Assembly: GCA_963725415.1 (NCBI GenBank)
Contig: CAVRZY010000094.1
Location: 1-25,455, forward strand
Direction: 5' to 3'
Source of the DNA: CAVRZY01 sp963725415
GTDB taxonomy: Bacteria; Acidobacteriota; Terriglobia; Bryobacterales; Bryobacteraceae
DNA length: 25,455 nucleotides
In this document: piece after piece, positions 9,239 to 17,202 of the stretch
How the letters are laid out: each line of letters begins with the position of its first letter
Position numbering within the stretch: the stretch's first letter is position 1
Notes under the pieces: model-generated
Told to the model about the DNA's origin: nothing
Databases searched by the model: none
What the model saw: the letters and a program-made list of their open reading frames with translations, nothing else
Program-made: the position numbers and the translations under genes

Positions 9239-10483
9239 ATGCGGTCTACCGCCTCATTTGTCGAAGCCTTGTCGGTCGCTGCGGCTTCGCTCCGCAGCAG
9301 CAAACTGCGCAGTTTCCTCACCTTGCTGGGCATCATCCTGGCCACCACCACCCTGATCGCCGTCATGTCGGTCATCCACGGCATGGACGTCTACATCGCG
9401 GAGACCGTATCCGACATGGGCGCCGACGGGTTCCGCGTGGAACGCTTTCCCATGATGGGCCATTGGGACCCCAAGAAGTGGGCGGAGATGCTGCGGAAGA
9501 ACCCCCAGCTCAGCGAGGAGGAGTTTGAGTTTCCTCAGGAGCCGGGCCACCCTCGGCAGCACCATGGGCATGCAGAGCGGCCGGCGGGTGAACGTTACCT
9601 ACGGCAAGGAGACTGATCGAGGACTGCCGTCTGACCGGCGTCAGCACCAACATCGGGGTCATCACCAATACCAAGACCGCTACGGGCCGCTTCCTCACTG
9701 ACATCGAGGACCGCCGGCGCCTGGCGGTGGCCTTCATCGGCAACGACCTCAAAGACAAGTTCTTCCCCAACACCGATCCGCTCGGCAAGGTGATCGCAAT
9801 CCAGGGGCGTCCCTTCGAGGTGGTGGGGGTGGCCAAGGCGCAGGGCACGCGTCTTCGGGCAGTCCCGCGACAACTTCGTGATGATCCCCATCCAGACCTA
9901 CTTCAAGATGTACGGCGCGCGGATGGGTATGGGTTATGCCGCCAAGGCACTGGACCGCGCGCACCTGTTCCAGGCGCAGGATGAAGTCCGGGTGCTGCTG
10001 CGCTCCTACCGCCACCTCCGTCCCACTCAGGACGACAACTTCGGCATCTTTTCCTCCGACTCGCTGGTGGCCCAATGGGACCAGATCACCGGCGCCATAT
10101 CCGCCACCGCGGTGGCCGTGGTCTCGGTCTTCATGGTGGTGGGCGGGGTGGTGATCATGAACATCATGATGGCGGTGGTGACAGAGCGAACTCACGAGAT
10201 CGGGATCCGCAAATCGGTCGGGGCGCGGCGGCGCGACATCCTGAACCAGTTCCTGGTGGAGTCCTCGATGCTGGCCGCGGCCGGGGGCGCCGTGGGGGTT
10301 GGTTTGGCCTGGGTTGTCGTGGTGGTAGTGCGCAACTTCACCCCGGTGCCCATGAGCATGCCGACTTCGGCCATCCTGATCGGGGTGGGGCTGTCCGCGT
10401 CGGTCGGGTTGTTCTTCGGAATCTATCCGGCGCGAACCGCCGCCCGGATGGATCCCATTGAAGCTTTGCGGATGGAAAAATGA
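9239..10483 (+). pseudogene. MacB/FtsX-family ABC transporter permease 1, three frameshifts
   Basis: This is a permease subunit with a MacB periplasmic core and FtsX domain. The first membrane helix (SFLTLLGIILATTTLIAVMSV), the periplasmic part (LAVAFIGNDLKDKFFPNTDPLGK) and the last three helices (VFMVVGGVVIMNIMMAVVTERTHEIGIRKSVGARR onward) are recognisable but lie in different frames. Three single extra bases explain this: C at 9533-9534 (repair reads EFLRSRATLGSTMGM), one at 9614-9615 (repair reads YGKETIEDCRLTGVSTN) and one at 9846-9851 (repair reads FGQSRDNFVMIPI). Together they sum to one codon, so the start and end share a frame. The repaired length, about 414 residues, matches the next gene. 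It starts in the YheT-type gene's stop and its TGA overlaps the next ATG. If the breaks are real, the pair has lost one half. Confidence 0.8.
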
Positions 10484-11730
10484 CCTGGGGAGACTTCAAC
10501 TCCGGCGCGCGCATGGCCCTGGGCACCATCCGGGCGCACAAACTGCGCAGCTTCCTGACGGTCCTGGGCGTCATCATCGGAACCGGGACTGTGATCGCGG
10601 TCAGCTCGATCATTACCGGCCTGGACAGCACCATCAGCAACATCTTCCGCAGCATGGGGCCCACCACGATACTGGTGTTCAAGTTCAACATCGGTCCCCG
10701 CTTCGGCCACCTCTCTGCGGAAGAACGGCTGCGGAAACCGCTGTCGCTGGAGAACGCCCGGGCCATCGCCGAGCGCTGCCCCTCGGTCCAGTACGTCAGC
10801 CCGTATCTGCTCAGCCCCAGCCTGTTCATGCGGGGCGGGATTGACCGCGCCCGCTACAAGGGAGACGACCTCTACCAGTTTGATCTCGCGGGCACCGAAG
10901 AGGCCTACGCGTTCGGTGGCACCGTGATGAGATACGGCCGTTTCATCAGCGAGACTGACAACAGGCGCCGCTTGCCCGTGGTGGTGATCGGGGAGGATAT
11001 CCAGAAGTCCTGGTTCCCGAACGTGGACCCGGTGGGCAAGTGGATCGAGGTGAACGGCCACCAATTCCAGATCATCGGGGCGATGGAACGCCCCGCGGCC
11101 TCCTTCCCGGGCAAGGAGGATCGCCGCATCCTGCTGCCCTACTTCACCATGAAGAAGATGTTCCCCAACGCCCAGGAGAACATGCTGGTGGTCATCGCCA
11201 AAGAAGGGCGGCTGGCCCCGGCCATGGACGAAGTGCGCAGCATCCTCCGCATCGAGCGCCGCGTGCCTCATGACAAGCCGGACAATTTCGCGATCTCGAC
11301 GCCCGAGCAGATGCTGGAAGACTTCCGCAGCATCATGTCGGTGACGGCGCTGGTCATGGTGGTGCTCAGCTCGATCGGCCTGCTGGTGGGCGGCATCGGC
11401 GTGATGAACATCATGCTGGTCTCGGTCACCGAGCGGACCCGCGAGATCGGCGTGCGCAAGGCCGTGGGAGCGCGGCGCAGCGACATCATCGTGCAGTTCC
11501 TCACTGAGGCGGTGGTGCTGACCGGCCTGGGCGGGGTGCTGGGCATGTCCCTGGGCTGGCTGATTTCCGTGGCCTCAGGGCTGGTGTTCCCCAATCTGCC
11601 CACCACCGTGCCGCTGTGGGCGGCCCTGATGGGCATCGTCGTGTCGGTCGGGGTGGGCCTGTTCTTTGGCATCTGGCCCGCCGCCAAGGCCGCCCGCCTG
11701 GATCCCGTTGTGGCGCTGCGGTACGAGTAG
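10480..11730 (+). CDS. MacB/FtsX-family ABC transporter permease 2
   Basis: This intact 416-residue inner-membrane permease has an N-terminal helix (SFLTVLGVIIGTGTVIAVSSI), a MacB periplasmic core domain (about residues 45-270, with VVVIGEDIQKSWFPNVDPVGK) and a C-terminal FtsX domain with three helices. These flank the coupling-helix motif SVTERTREIGVRKAVGARRSDI, which would contact an ABC ATPase. The C-terminus ARLDPVVALRYE is typical. Such permeases use ATP-driven mechanotransmission to move substrates or lipoproteins in the periplasm. The ATG overlaps the previous gene's stop (ATGA), so the two permeases probably form a heterodimer. No ATPase or membrane-fusion protein gene is seen nearby, so the partner must be encoded elsewhere. 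The substrate is unknown. Confidence 0.9.
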   Translation: MTWGDFNSGARMALGTIRAHKLRSFLTVLGVIIGTGTVIAVSSIITGLDSTISNIFRSMGPTTILVFKFNIGPRFGHLSAEERLRKPLSLENARAIAERCPSVQYVSPYLLSPSLFMRGGIDRARYKGDDLYQFDLAGTEEAYAFGGTVMRYGRFISETDNRRRLPVVVIGEDIQKSWFPNVDPVGKWIEVNGHQFQIIGAMERPAASFPGKEDRRILLPYFTMKKMFPNAQENMLVVIAKEGRLAPAMDEVRSILRIERRVPHDKPDNFAISTPEQMLEDFRSIMSVTALVMVVLSSIGLLVGGIGVMNIMLVSVTERTREIGVRKAVGARRSDIIVQFLTEAVVLTGLGGVLGMSLGWLISVASGLVFPNLPTTVPLWAALMGIVVSVGVGLFFGIWPAAKAARLDPVVALRYE

Positions 11731-11791
11731 CCCTCCACGGCGGACAAATCCCGGGTTCACACGCTTTCGTTGACGGCTTAAGATAGAATCG

Positions 11792-12490
11792 ATGCCTGTT
11801 CTGCTGCTTTGCTTACCCCTGCTGCTGTCTGCCCAGCCGGATGTGGAGAGCGTCGAAAAGGCCCGCCGCTTGCTTCAACGCGCGCAACAGGCCCTGGGCG
11901 GGGCGGAGAGGCTGGCCGCGGTCAAGGATTTCACCAGCGTGGCCCAGGTGGAGTTTCAATCGGCGGGCGCCGTGATGAAGGCCACGCAGACCAATCGCTG
12001 GATCGCGCCCTCGCACTTCCGCCAGGATGTCGCGCTTCCGTTCGGGAAAATCTCGAGCGATTTCGACGGCCAGGGTGGCTGGATTTCCGGGCCGCAGGGA
12101 ACGGGGCCGATGCCAGCCCCGGTGCTGAAACAGGCCGAGGGGGAAACGTTTCGGGCTTTTTTCCGCCTGCTGTTGAGCGACCGCGTGGCGGATCGCACGG
12201 TTAACCTCGCCGGTCCCGATGTCGTCGAGATCTCCGACAAGCAAGGCAACGCCGTGCGCCTCCAGATGGATCCCAAGACCGGATTGCCGGTCAAGCAGTC
12301 CTACCAGTCTGTCGGAGAGCCGCCATCTCAGGTGGAGGCAGTCTACGATGAATGGATGGAGGTGGACGGAATCCGGGCGCCTCGCAAGATCACCATCAAC
12401 CGGGCAGGCGCCAGATTCGGCGCCACCACCTTTCAGGAATTCAAACTGAACGGCGGTCTCAAGGTGGAGGAGATCAGCAAACAGCCATGA
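11792..12490 (+). CDS. Secreted LolA-like (outer-membrane lipoprotein-sorting-fold) protein 1
   Basis: This 232-residue protein has a very short signal peptide (MPVLLLCLPLLLSAQ). The rest looks like a LolA/LppX-type half-barrel, judged from pattern: ALGGAERLAAVKDFTSVAQVEF, FDGQGGWISGPQGTG, MDPKTGLPVKQSYQS, YDEWMEVDGIRAPRKITI. The order 'ALGGxxxLAAVKxF ... dGqxGW ... DPxTGLP ... vdGiraP' recurs in exported Acidobacteriota proteins annotated as outer membrane lipoprotein-sorting proteins. It starts 61 nt after permease 2 and its TGA overlaps the next ATG. The setting suggests a periplasmic carrier or partner for the permeases. The function is inferred and could equally concern lipid or glycan handling. 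Confidence 0.6.
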   Translation: MPVLLLCLPLLLSAQPDVESVEKARRLLQRAQQALGGAERLAAVKDFTSVAQVEFQSAGAVMKATQTNRWIAPSHFRQDVALPFGKISSDFDGQGGWISGPQGTGPMPAPVLKQAEGETFRAFFRLLLSDRVADRTVNLAGPDVVEISDKQGNAVRLQMDPKTGLPVKQSYQSVGEPPSQVEAVYDEWMEVDGIRAPRKITINRAGARFGATTFQEFKLNGGLKVEEISKQP

Positions 12491-13284
12491 GAATCTTTCT
12501 TCCGGTCCTTCTGTGTATGTGTGCGGCCTTTCCTCAGACCCGGCAGGAACGCGGCCAGCGCGTCATCGAGGAAGCCCTGGCGGCGCTGGGCGGCGACCGC
12601 TTCCTGGCCATGCAAGACCGCGTCGAGTCGGGCCGGGCCTATTCGTTTTTTCGAGAAGAGCTCTCCGGACTCTCCCGGGCCACCATCTACACCCGCTACC
12701 TGAGGCGCCCGGACCCGCCCGTCCCCGGCAGTCTGTGGGTGCGCGAGCGCCAGTCGTTCGGCAAACAGGAGAACGCCGGCGCGGTCCTGTTTACCGACGG
12801 CAAAGGCTACCAGATTACCTTCCGCGGCGCCCGCCCGCTTCCGCAGGAGACCCTGGACCGGTACAAGGAAAGCACGCTGCACAACATCTTCTATATCCTC
12901 CGCCAGCGGCTCGGAGAACCCGGGTGGCTGTTCGACTCCCGGGGCGCCGACATCTTCGAGAATCAGCCCGTCGAGGTGGTCGATATCACGGATGCCGACA
13001 ACCGCACCGTGACCGTGCTGTTCCACCGCTCCTCGAAACTCCCCCTGCGCCAGGCCTTCTACCGCCGCGATCCGCAGACCCGGGAGCGAATCGAAGAGTT
13101 GGCGGTCTACTCCAAGTATCGCGATGTGGGCGGTGGAGTTCAGTGGCCCCACGCCATCCAGCGCGTGCGCAATGGCGAGAAGATCTTCGAGATCTACTCG
13201 GAAACTGTCACCGTCAACCAGAGCCTGACCGACAGTCTCTTCCTTCTTCCGGCTGACATGAAGCTGCTCAAGCCGGTGAAATAG
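12487..13284 (+). CDS. Secreted LolA-like protein 2
   Basis: This 265-residue exported protein has a signal peptide MRIFLPVLLCMCAAFPQT and then the same opening as its neighbour (RVIEEALAALGGDRFLAMQDRVESGRAYSF). Later blocks (VLFTDGKGYQITF, VEVVDITDADNRTVTVLFH, SSKLPLRQAFYRR, VGGGVQWPHAIQRVRNG) follow the same beta-sheet pattern. It is probably a paralogue of the preceding gene and is translationally coupled to it through ATGA at 12487-12490. Its last 17 nt overlap, tail to tail, the 3' end of the sensor kinase gene on the other strand. No catalytic motif is visible. A role as a periplasmic lipid or lipoprotein-binding protein is plausible but unproven. Confidence 0.6.
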   Translation: MRIFLPVLLCMCAAFPQTRQERGQRVIEEALAALGGDRFLAMQDRVESGRAYSFFREELSGLSRATIYTRYLRRPDPPVPGSLWVRERQSFGKQENAGAVLFTDGKGYQITFRGARPLPQETLDRYKESTLHNIFYILRQRLGEPGWLFDSRGADIFENQPVEVVDITDADNRTVTVLFHRSSKLPLRQAFYRRDPQTRERIEELAVYSKYRDVGGGVQWPHAIQRVRNGEKIFEIYSETVTVNQSLTDSLFLLPADMKLLKPVK

Positions 13285-14572
13285 GCAGCTCGATCTCCAC
13301 CAGCAATCCCGGCTGCGCGTTGCGGGCCTGGATGCGGCCTTTGTGCAGCTCGACGGCGCGGCGCGCGATGGCCAGGCCCAATCCGACACCGCCGCTGGTG
13401 CGGTTGCGATCCGTTTCCACGCGATAGAAGGGGTCGAAGATGTGCGGCAGGTGCTCGGGGGGAACCCCGGAACCGTAATCTCGCACGCGGATCCATGCAC
13501 TGCCGTCGGTCTCCACAGTGATTCGGACCGGCGAGTCCGGGGGTGCGTGGCGGATGCCGTTGCGGATGACGTTCTCGACCGCCCGGCGCAACAGTTCGGG
13601 GTCCCCCTGAATGCTGACCGGGCGGGGCGCCTGGAAGTCGAGCTGGCAGCCTCTGGCCTCCGCTTCGAGGATGCAGTCCTGGACCAGTTCGCCCAGCAGC
13701 TCATCCAGCCGGAGGGCTTGCAGGCGCAACGAAAAGGGATCCCCTTCCGCGCGGGTCACCTGCAACAACTCCCCAACCAGCGCGTTGAGGCGGTCGGCCT
13801 CTTTCTGGATGCGGTTCAAGGCGGCCTCGCGGTCCTCGCCGGATCGGGCCAGCTCGACCGCCACCGACAGCCTGGCCAGGGGAGACCGCAGTTCGTGGGA
13901 GATGTCCAGCAGCAGTCGCCGCTCCGCCGCCAGCAAGGTCTGGATCCGTTCCGCCATCTGGTCGAAGGTGCGTGCGAGCTGGCCCAATTCGTCGCGCCGC
14001 TTCGACTTCACGCGGGACGAAAAATCGCCCCGGCCAAAGCGTTCCACGGCCCTTTGCAGGGACCGCAGCGGAGAGGTGAGATGGAGGGTCAGGCCGTAGG
14101 ACAGCAAGACCACCGCGCCCACCAGCCACAGATACTGGGGCAGAAAGAACGGCAGGCGGCCCCGCTGGCCGTGGATGATCAAGAAGAACCAGTAGTGGCC
14201 CTGATCGGTGGCGTGCGCGATCACCACCGGCCCGCCGCGGAAGAACGGAATCACGGGGCGGCGCTGCGCACTCGCCAACAGGTCCCGCCGGTCCGCTCCC
14301 GTCAGCAGGTCTGTTCCGCTAGCATCGGTGAGCACGCCTTCCGCCTCGAACACCGACCGAAAGCGGCCCAGAAATGCGGCCAGGCCCTCGCGCCCGCGCG
14401 TCTCATAGGCGTGCCGCGCCTCTTCCAGCGGGAAGGCCAGCAACCGGGAAAACAGATGCCCCCGGCCGCGCGTGGCGGTGAGGCTGACTTCCGTAGTGAT
14501 GACGAACCCCAGCACCGTAATGACGGTGGACACCAGAAACCACAGCAGGATTTTCGTGAACAGCGATCTCAT
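13268..14572 (-). CDS. CpxA-like sensor histidine kinase
   Basis: This 434-residue membrane kinase has a first transmembrane helix at about residues 8-26, a periplasmic sensor domain of about 120 residues and a second helix at about 148-166. HAMP follows (about 165-217, ending QLARTFDQMAERI), then the H-box LDISHELRSPLARL with phospho-acceptor H226. The ATPase domain shows the N-box (ENVIRNGIRHA), G1 (DYGSGVP), F (FDPFYRVE) and G2 (GGVGLGLAI) motifs. It phosphorylates the regulator encoded just upstream. With the divergent LTxxQ protein and GTAAA boxes it forms a Cpx-like envelope-stress system. The first 661 nt of the gene (13912-14572) are duplicated inverted at 24500-25160. This copy is complete. 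Confidence 0.93.
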   Translation of the reverse strand: MRSLFTKILLWFLVSTVITVLGFVITTEVSLTATRGRGHLFSRLLAFPLEEARHAYETRGREGLAAFLGRFRSVFEAEGVLTDASGTDLLTGADRRDLLASAQRRPVIPFFRGGPVVIAHATDQGHYWFFLIIHGQRGRLPFFLPQYLWLVGAVVLLSYGLTLHLTSPLRSLQRAVERFGRGDFSSRVKSKRRDELGQLARTFDQMAERIQTLLAAERRLLLDISHELRSPLARLSVAVELARSGEDREAALNRIQKEADRLNALVGELLQVTRAEGDPFSLRLQALRLDELLGELVQDCILEAEARGCQLDFQAPRPVSIQGDPELLRRAVENVIRNGIRHAPPDSPVRITVETDGSAWIRVRDYGSGVPPEHLPHIFDPFYRVETDRNRTSGGVGLGLAIARRAVELHKGRIQARNAQPGLLVEIELPISPA

Positions 14573-15260
14573 TCCACCGCTTCTTCCTCGGGCCCCGGCA
14601 AAACTGGTAGCCCACCCCGCGTATCGTTTTGATCAGGGCACGGCCGGTTTCCAGCTTTTTCCTTAGGTGGCTGATGTGCATATCGATGGAGCGATCGAAG
14701 GGCGAGGCCTTGCGGTTATAGAGACTCTCCATCAATGCGTCGCGCGAAAGAACCCGGCCTGCCGCGCGCATCAGGATTTCCAGAATGTCGAACTCGATCG
14801 TGGTCACCTCGATGCGCCGGCCGTCGCAATGGACTTCCCGCGTGCCTGGATCCAAGATGACGCCATTGACCTCGATGGGCTTGCCGGCCACGGCCGGCCG
14901 CTCTGTTATGCGTCGCAGAATGGCACGGATCCGGGCGGCCAGCTCGCGCGGATTGAAGGGCTTCGGGAGATAGTCGTCGGCGCCCAGTTCCAGGCCGATG
15001 ATCCGGTCCACGTCTTCGGCGCGAGCGGTCAGCATGATGACCGGCACGCGGCTTTTCTGCCGCAGCCGCCGCAGGATCTCGAAGCCATCCAGGCCCGGCA
15101 GCATCACGTCCAGCACAAGGAGGTCGCAATCGCCCCGCAGCGCGTGCTCCAGCCCCCGCCGCCCCTCGTATTCGACTTCCATCGTGAAACCTTCTCGCTT
15201 GAGAAACTCCTTCAGCAGCGAACCCAGTTCCACGTCGTCGTCGATCAACAAGACCTGCAC
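14403..15260 (-). CDS. CpxR-like OmpR-family response regulator
   Basis: The receiver domain (residues 1-115) has the acidic pair in LLIDDDVE, phospho-acceptor D51 (LLVLDVMLPG), T78 (MLTAR) and K100 (YLPKPF). The winged-helix DNA-binding domain (about 128-220) ends in the typical SIDMHISHLRKKLE and IRGVGYQF. The start is a GTG at 15260; no strong Shine-Dalgarno precedes it. The recognisable protein ends near 14576, but no stop occurs there, and the frame runs another 56 residues into the kinase gene (170-nt overlap). The inverted copy shows the same lack of a stop. A real product of about 228 residues, with a missed base before the kinase ATG, and a genuinely extended protein are both possible. 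It likely binds the GTAAA boxes at 15301-15337. Confidence 0.88.
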   Translation of the reverse strand: MQVLLIDDDVELGSLLKEFLKREGFTMEVEYEGRRGLEHALRGDCDLLVLDVMLPGLDGFEILRRLRQKSRVPVIMLTARAEDVDRIIGLELGADDYLPKPFNPRELAARIRAILRRITERPAVAGKPIEVNGVILDPGTREVHCDGRRIEVTTIEFDILEILMRAAGRVLSRDALMESLYNRKASPFDRSIDMHISHLRKKLETGRALIKTIRGVGYQFCRGPRKKRWNEIAVHENPAVVSGVHRHYGAGVRHHYGSQPHRHARPGASVFPVAGLPAGRGAARL

Positions 15261-15300
15261 GACCCGAATTTACCATGGGCAGGGGGTCACGCGCCGGGTC

Positions 15301-15315
15301 TTTACATTCTTTTAC
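15301..15315 (-). promoter_or_regulatory. CpxR-type box GTAAA-N5-GTAAA
   Basis: On the minus strand this reads GTAAA-AGAAT-GTAAA, an exact match to the published CpxR direct-repeat consensus. A third GTAAA half-site lies at 15333-15337, 22 nt (about two helical turns) from the nearer half-site. The box sits between the divergent regulator gene (start 15260) and the Spy-like gene (start 15374), so it could serve autoregulation and stress induction together. Confidence 0.7.
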
Positions 15316-15352
15316 GTGCTGCCGACGCGGTCTTTACACCTGCACCGTACTC

Positions 15353-15364
15353 TACAATAGGAGG
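15353..15364 (+). promoter_or_regulatory. Ribosome-binding site AGGAGG, overlapping TACAAT-like sequence
   Basis: AGGAGG at 15359-15364 lies 9 nt before the ATG at 15374 and fixes the Spy-like start. TACAAT at 15353-15358 looks like a -10 box with TTTACA at 15333-15338, but their 14-nt gap is short and transcripts would begin within the SD. The promoter reading is weak; the RBS is strong. Confidence 0.65.
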
Positions 15365-15373
15365 TCACAGGAT

Positions 15374-15859
15374 ATGACAAACAAGCTTCGATTGGTTGGA
15401 GTTTCCGCCGGGGCGGCCTTGGCCGCCGGACTGCTGCTGGCGCAAGGACCAGGCCCGGGAATGATGGGCATCTTGGGAGGGCTTCAAGCCCGGCGTCTGG
15501 AGGCGCTCAGCCTGGTGCTGGGCCTGACCGACGCTCAGAAGGCCCAGGCCAAAGGCATCTTTGATGCCGCCTGGGACGCGGCTAAACCCCTGTTGCCCGA
15601 GTTGAGACAGGCCCACGAAGCGCTCCAGAAGGTCGTCGAGAGCGGCGCCGCATCCGATCAGCAGATCCAGCAACTGGCCGACGCCCAGGCCAAGCTCATC
15701 TCTCAGTTGATCGCCATCCACGCCAAAGCCGCCGTCAAGTTCCGCGCTCTTCTAACCCCGGAGCAGCGCGACAAAGCCGACCAGCTTCGGGGTCTTATGA
15801 GGCCGTCAATCGCCGGAGGGATGAGAACGCTCCGCCACCGCGCCGGCGCGCCCCAGTAG
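15374..15859 (+). CDS. Spy/CpxP-like periplasmic LTxxQ protein
   Basis: This 161-residue exported protein has a signal peptide (NKLRLVGVSAGAALAAGLLLAQG). The body is all-helical and charged, and contains two LTxxQ motifs: LTDAQ (residues 51-55) and LTPEQ (127-131). This is the hallmark of the Spy/CpxP family. Spy is an ATP-independent periplasmic chaperone, and CpxP damps the CpxA kinase. Length fits the family. The gene is transcribed away from the CpxR/CpxA-like pair with a CpxR-type box between, the same arrangement as cpxP-cpxRA in enterobacteria. It is therefore probably a target and possibly a feedback regulator of the system. The start is set by AGGAGG 9 nt upstream. A broken inverted copy lies at 23215-23696. 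Confidence 0.82.
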   Translation: MTNKLRLVGVSAGAALAAGLLLAQGPGPGMMGILGGLQARRLEALSLVLGLTDAQKAQAKGIFDAAWDAAKPLLPELRQAHEALQKVVESGAASDQQIQQLADAQAKLISQLIAIHAKAAVKFRALLTPEQRDKADQLRGLMRPSIAGGMRTLRHRAGAPQ

Positions 15860-15899
15860 TCAGCAAGCCATCAGCCACAGCGCCTCAAGCGGAGGGCTG

Positions 15900-16030
15900 A
15901 GAAGGTGTGAAAAAATGCCAGAGCCGGTCGGGGACCTGCCCCACAAAACTGGCAAGTTGTTGAGGTGGCGCAGGCCCCCGGCCTGCGTTGCCGGCAGCCC
16001 AAGTCAAGCGGGCATTTTTTCACAGCTTCT
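15900..16030. repeat. MITE-like repeat with 20-bp terminal inverted repeats
   Basis: AGAAGGTGTGAAAAAATGCC (15900-15919) and its inverse GGCATTTTTTCACAGCTTCT (16011-16030) match at 19 of 20 positions. The 131-bp element has no coding capacity. Inside is GAGGTGGCGCAGGCCCCCGG, similar to the end of the repeat at 8040-8162. It separates two genes that converge on it, so it may also act as a bidirectional terminator (A-run and T-run flanking a GC-rich core). It is repeated exactly in the inverted arm. Confidence 0.65.
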
Positions 16031-16042
16031 GACGGCTGACGG

Positions 16043-17137
16043 CTATCGCAGCCGGCAGAGCGGATCCCCTACCACGATGTTGTGCCAGCTCAGGGCCGGG
16101 ATCGCAAGATAGTAACTCTCCGCCAGGTTGCGGCCACTGAAATACGCCGGCAGAAGGTAGTCCGGGCGGGGAGTGAATTGCAGAAACGGCTCGTAGACGT
16201 GCCCGGACGCCCCCGTCACTCCCTCATGAATGCAGTCCGTCGTGAGTGATTGCGGCGAGCCCGCGAAGTAACTGGCCTTATCCTTCCAGGCGCCGATGTT
16301 CCAGCTTTCCGGCGGGCGCGCAAAGGTGCGGCCGTTGGTAGAGACGTACTCCGTCACGATGGCGCCCGGCAGCCACTGGAATCCCAAGAAGCGCCGCTTC
16401 CGGTTGGGATCGTTCGAGCCCCATCCCGCGTATCCGATCACCTCTCGCTGGCCGTACAACACCGTGGTGGACTCGTCCATCACCACGCGCTCCTTCGGCA
16501 GCAGGATCGCGGCCGTCCGCAGCCAGTCGTTTCCCGGAGCGTCGGCGCTGGAGCTGAGGTCCAGCACGAACCTCCCCCGATTCGCCGCCGACAGCGCGCG
16601 GTCAATCATCCCCTTCACGTCCACAAAATCATAACCGGCCAGCCGGGTCACCAGATACATTCCGAACTGCGGGTGGCGGAACGGCTCGTCTCTCCGCCCG
16701 AAGAACGGATTCCTGAGCGGGCCAGCGAGCGGAGGTTTCTTGCCGCGCAGGTCTTCGTAAAGCAGAGTCAGCTCCGAGTCAACCGCGGCGGCGTCCGTGT
16801 CCCGGCCCCATGAGCTCCCCGTGATCCGCAAAGGAACTCCCAAGGTCGTGACGACATACAAAACCCTGTCAACCAGGTTTCTGGATTTCAGGCATGCTGC
16901 AATTGGCGCCGCGATCTGGGTTTCGTATACCTCACGGGAGATGGTCTCCTCAGCGGTCACCTCCAAAGCGCACACGTTTCCTTTGGGGATCGACCGTCTC
17001 TGGACATAGTAGTTCGCGATCTGCTGCGACAGAGGCGACGACTTGTTCACGACCACCAGAACGTTGGCCGGAGACTGCGCCAACACGGCGCATGAAGCCA
17101 CCGTTAGAAGCAGGCCGAATCGGCGCACAGGCCCCAT
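16043..17137 (-). CDS. TIGR03790-family secreted protein
   Basis: This 364-residue exported protein has a signal peptide (RRFGLLLTVASCAVLAQS) and the blocks of the TIGR03790 family: NVLVVVNKSSPLSQQIANYYVQ, IPKGNVCALE, VDRVLYVVTTLGVPLRITG, DTDAAAVDSELTLLYED, LVTRLAGYDFVDVKGMIDRAL, VIGYAGWGSND, GAIVTEYVSTNGRTF, GVTGASGHVYEPFL and IPALSWHNIVVGDPLCR. The family is common in Acidobacteriota, Planctomycetota and Verrucomicrobiota and has no assigned activity; late Ser/His residues hint at a hydrolase-like fold. I prefer the ATG at 17137 because it directly precedes the signal peptide. It is 65 nt downstream of the FucI-like gene, in the same direction. A frameshifted inverted copy lies at 21936-23032. 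Confidence 0.85.
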   Translation of the reverse strand: MGPVRRFGLLLTVASCAVLAQSPANVLVVVNKSSPLSQQIANYYVQRRSIPKGNVCALEVTAEETISREVYETQIAAPIAACLKSRNLVDRVLYVVTTLGVPLRITGSSWGRDTDAAAVDSELTLLYEDLRGKKPPLAGPLRNPFFGRRDEPFRHPQFGMYLVTRLAGYDFVDVKGMIDRALSAANRGRFVLDLSSSADAPGNDWLRTAAILLPKERVVMDESTTVLYGQREVIGYAGWGSNDPNRKRRFLGFQWLPGAIVTEYVSTNGRTFARPPESWNIGAWKDKASYFAGSPQSLTTDCIHEGVTGASGHVYEPFLQFTPRPDYLLPAYFSGRNLAESYYLAIPALSWHNIVVGDPLCRLR

Positions 17138-17202
17138 GCTACAATCGCGCCGGATCGCGCGCAACCGCTACTCGTTGCGTATTGGAAAAGACTGGTCGCC
17201 GC

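Noticed and set aside
10423..11271. Minus-strand frame opposite permease 2
   Set aside because: It is His/Asp-rich antisense of an intact permease gene, with no recognisable domain.
11770..11789. TTGACG/TAGAAT promoter before the LolA-like gene 1
   Set aside because: The hexamers are only 8 nt apart and the -10 would end 2 nt before the ATG, so it cannot act as a standard promoter for this start.
12433..13704. Long open frame on the minus strand opposite the LolA-like gene 2 and kinase
   Set aside because: It is low-complexity Arg/Ser/Ala-rich sequence without motifs, and the overlapping frames carry clear signal-peptide and kinase motifs. It is a GC-rich shadow.
13343..14632. Long plus-strand open frame opposite the kinase gene
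   Set aside because: It has Gln/Gly/Arg-rich composition and no family pattern. The kinase on the minus strand has all expected motifs.
15275..15373. Extended N-terminus for the Spy-like protein from 15275
   Set aside because: This stretch contains the CpxR box and the AGGAGG site and encodes no signal peptide. The ATG at 15374 fits.
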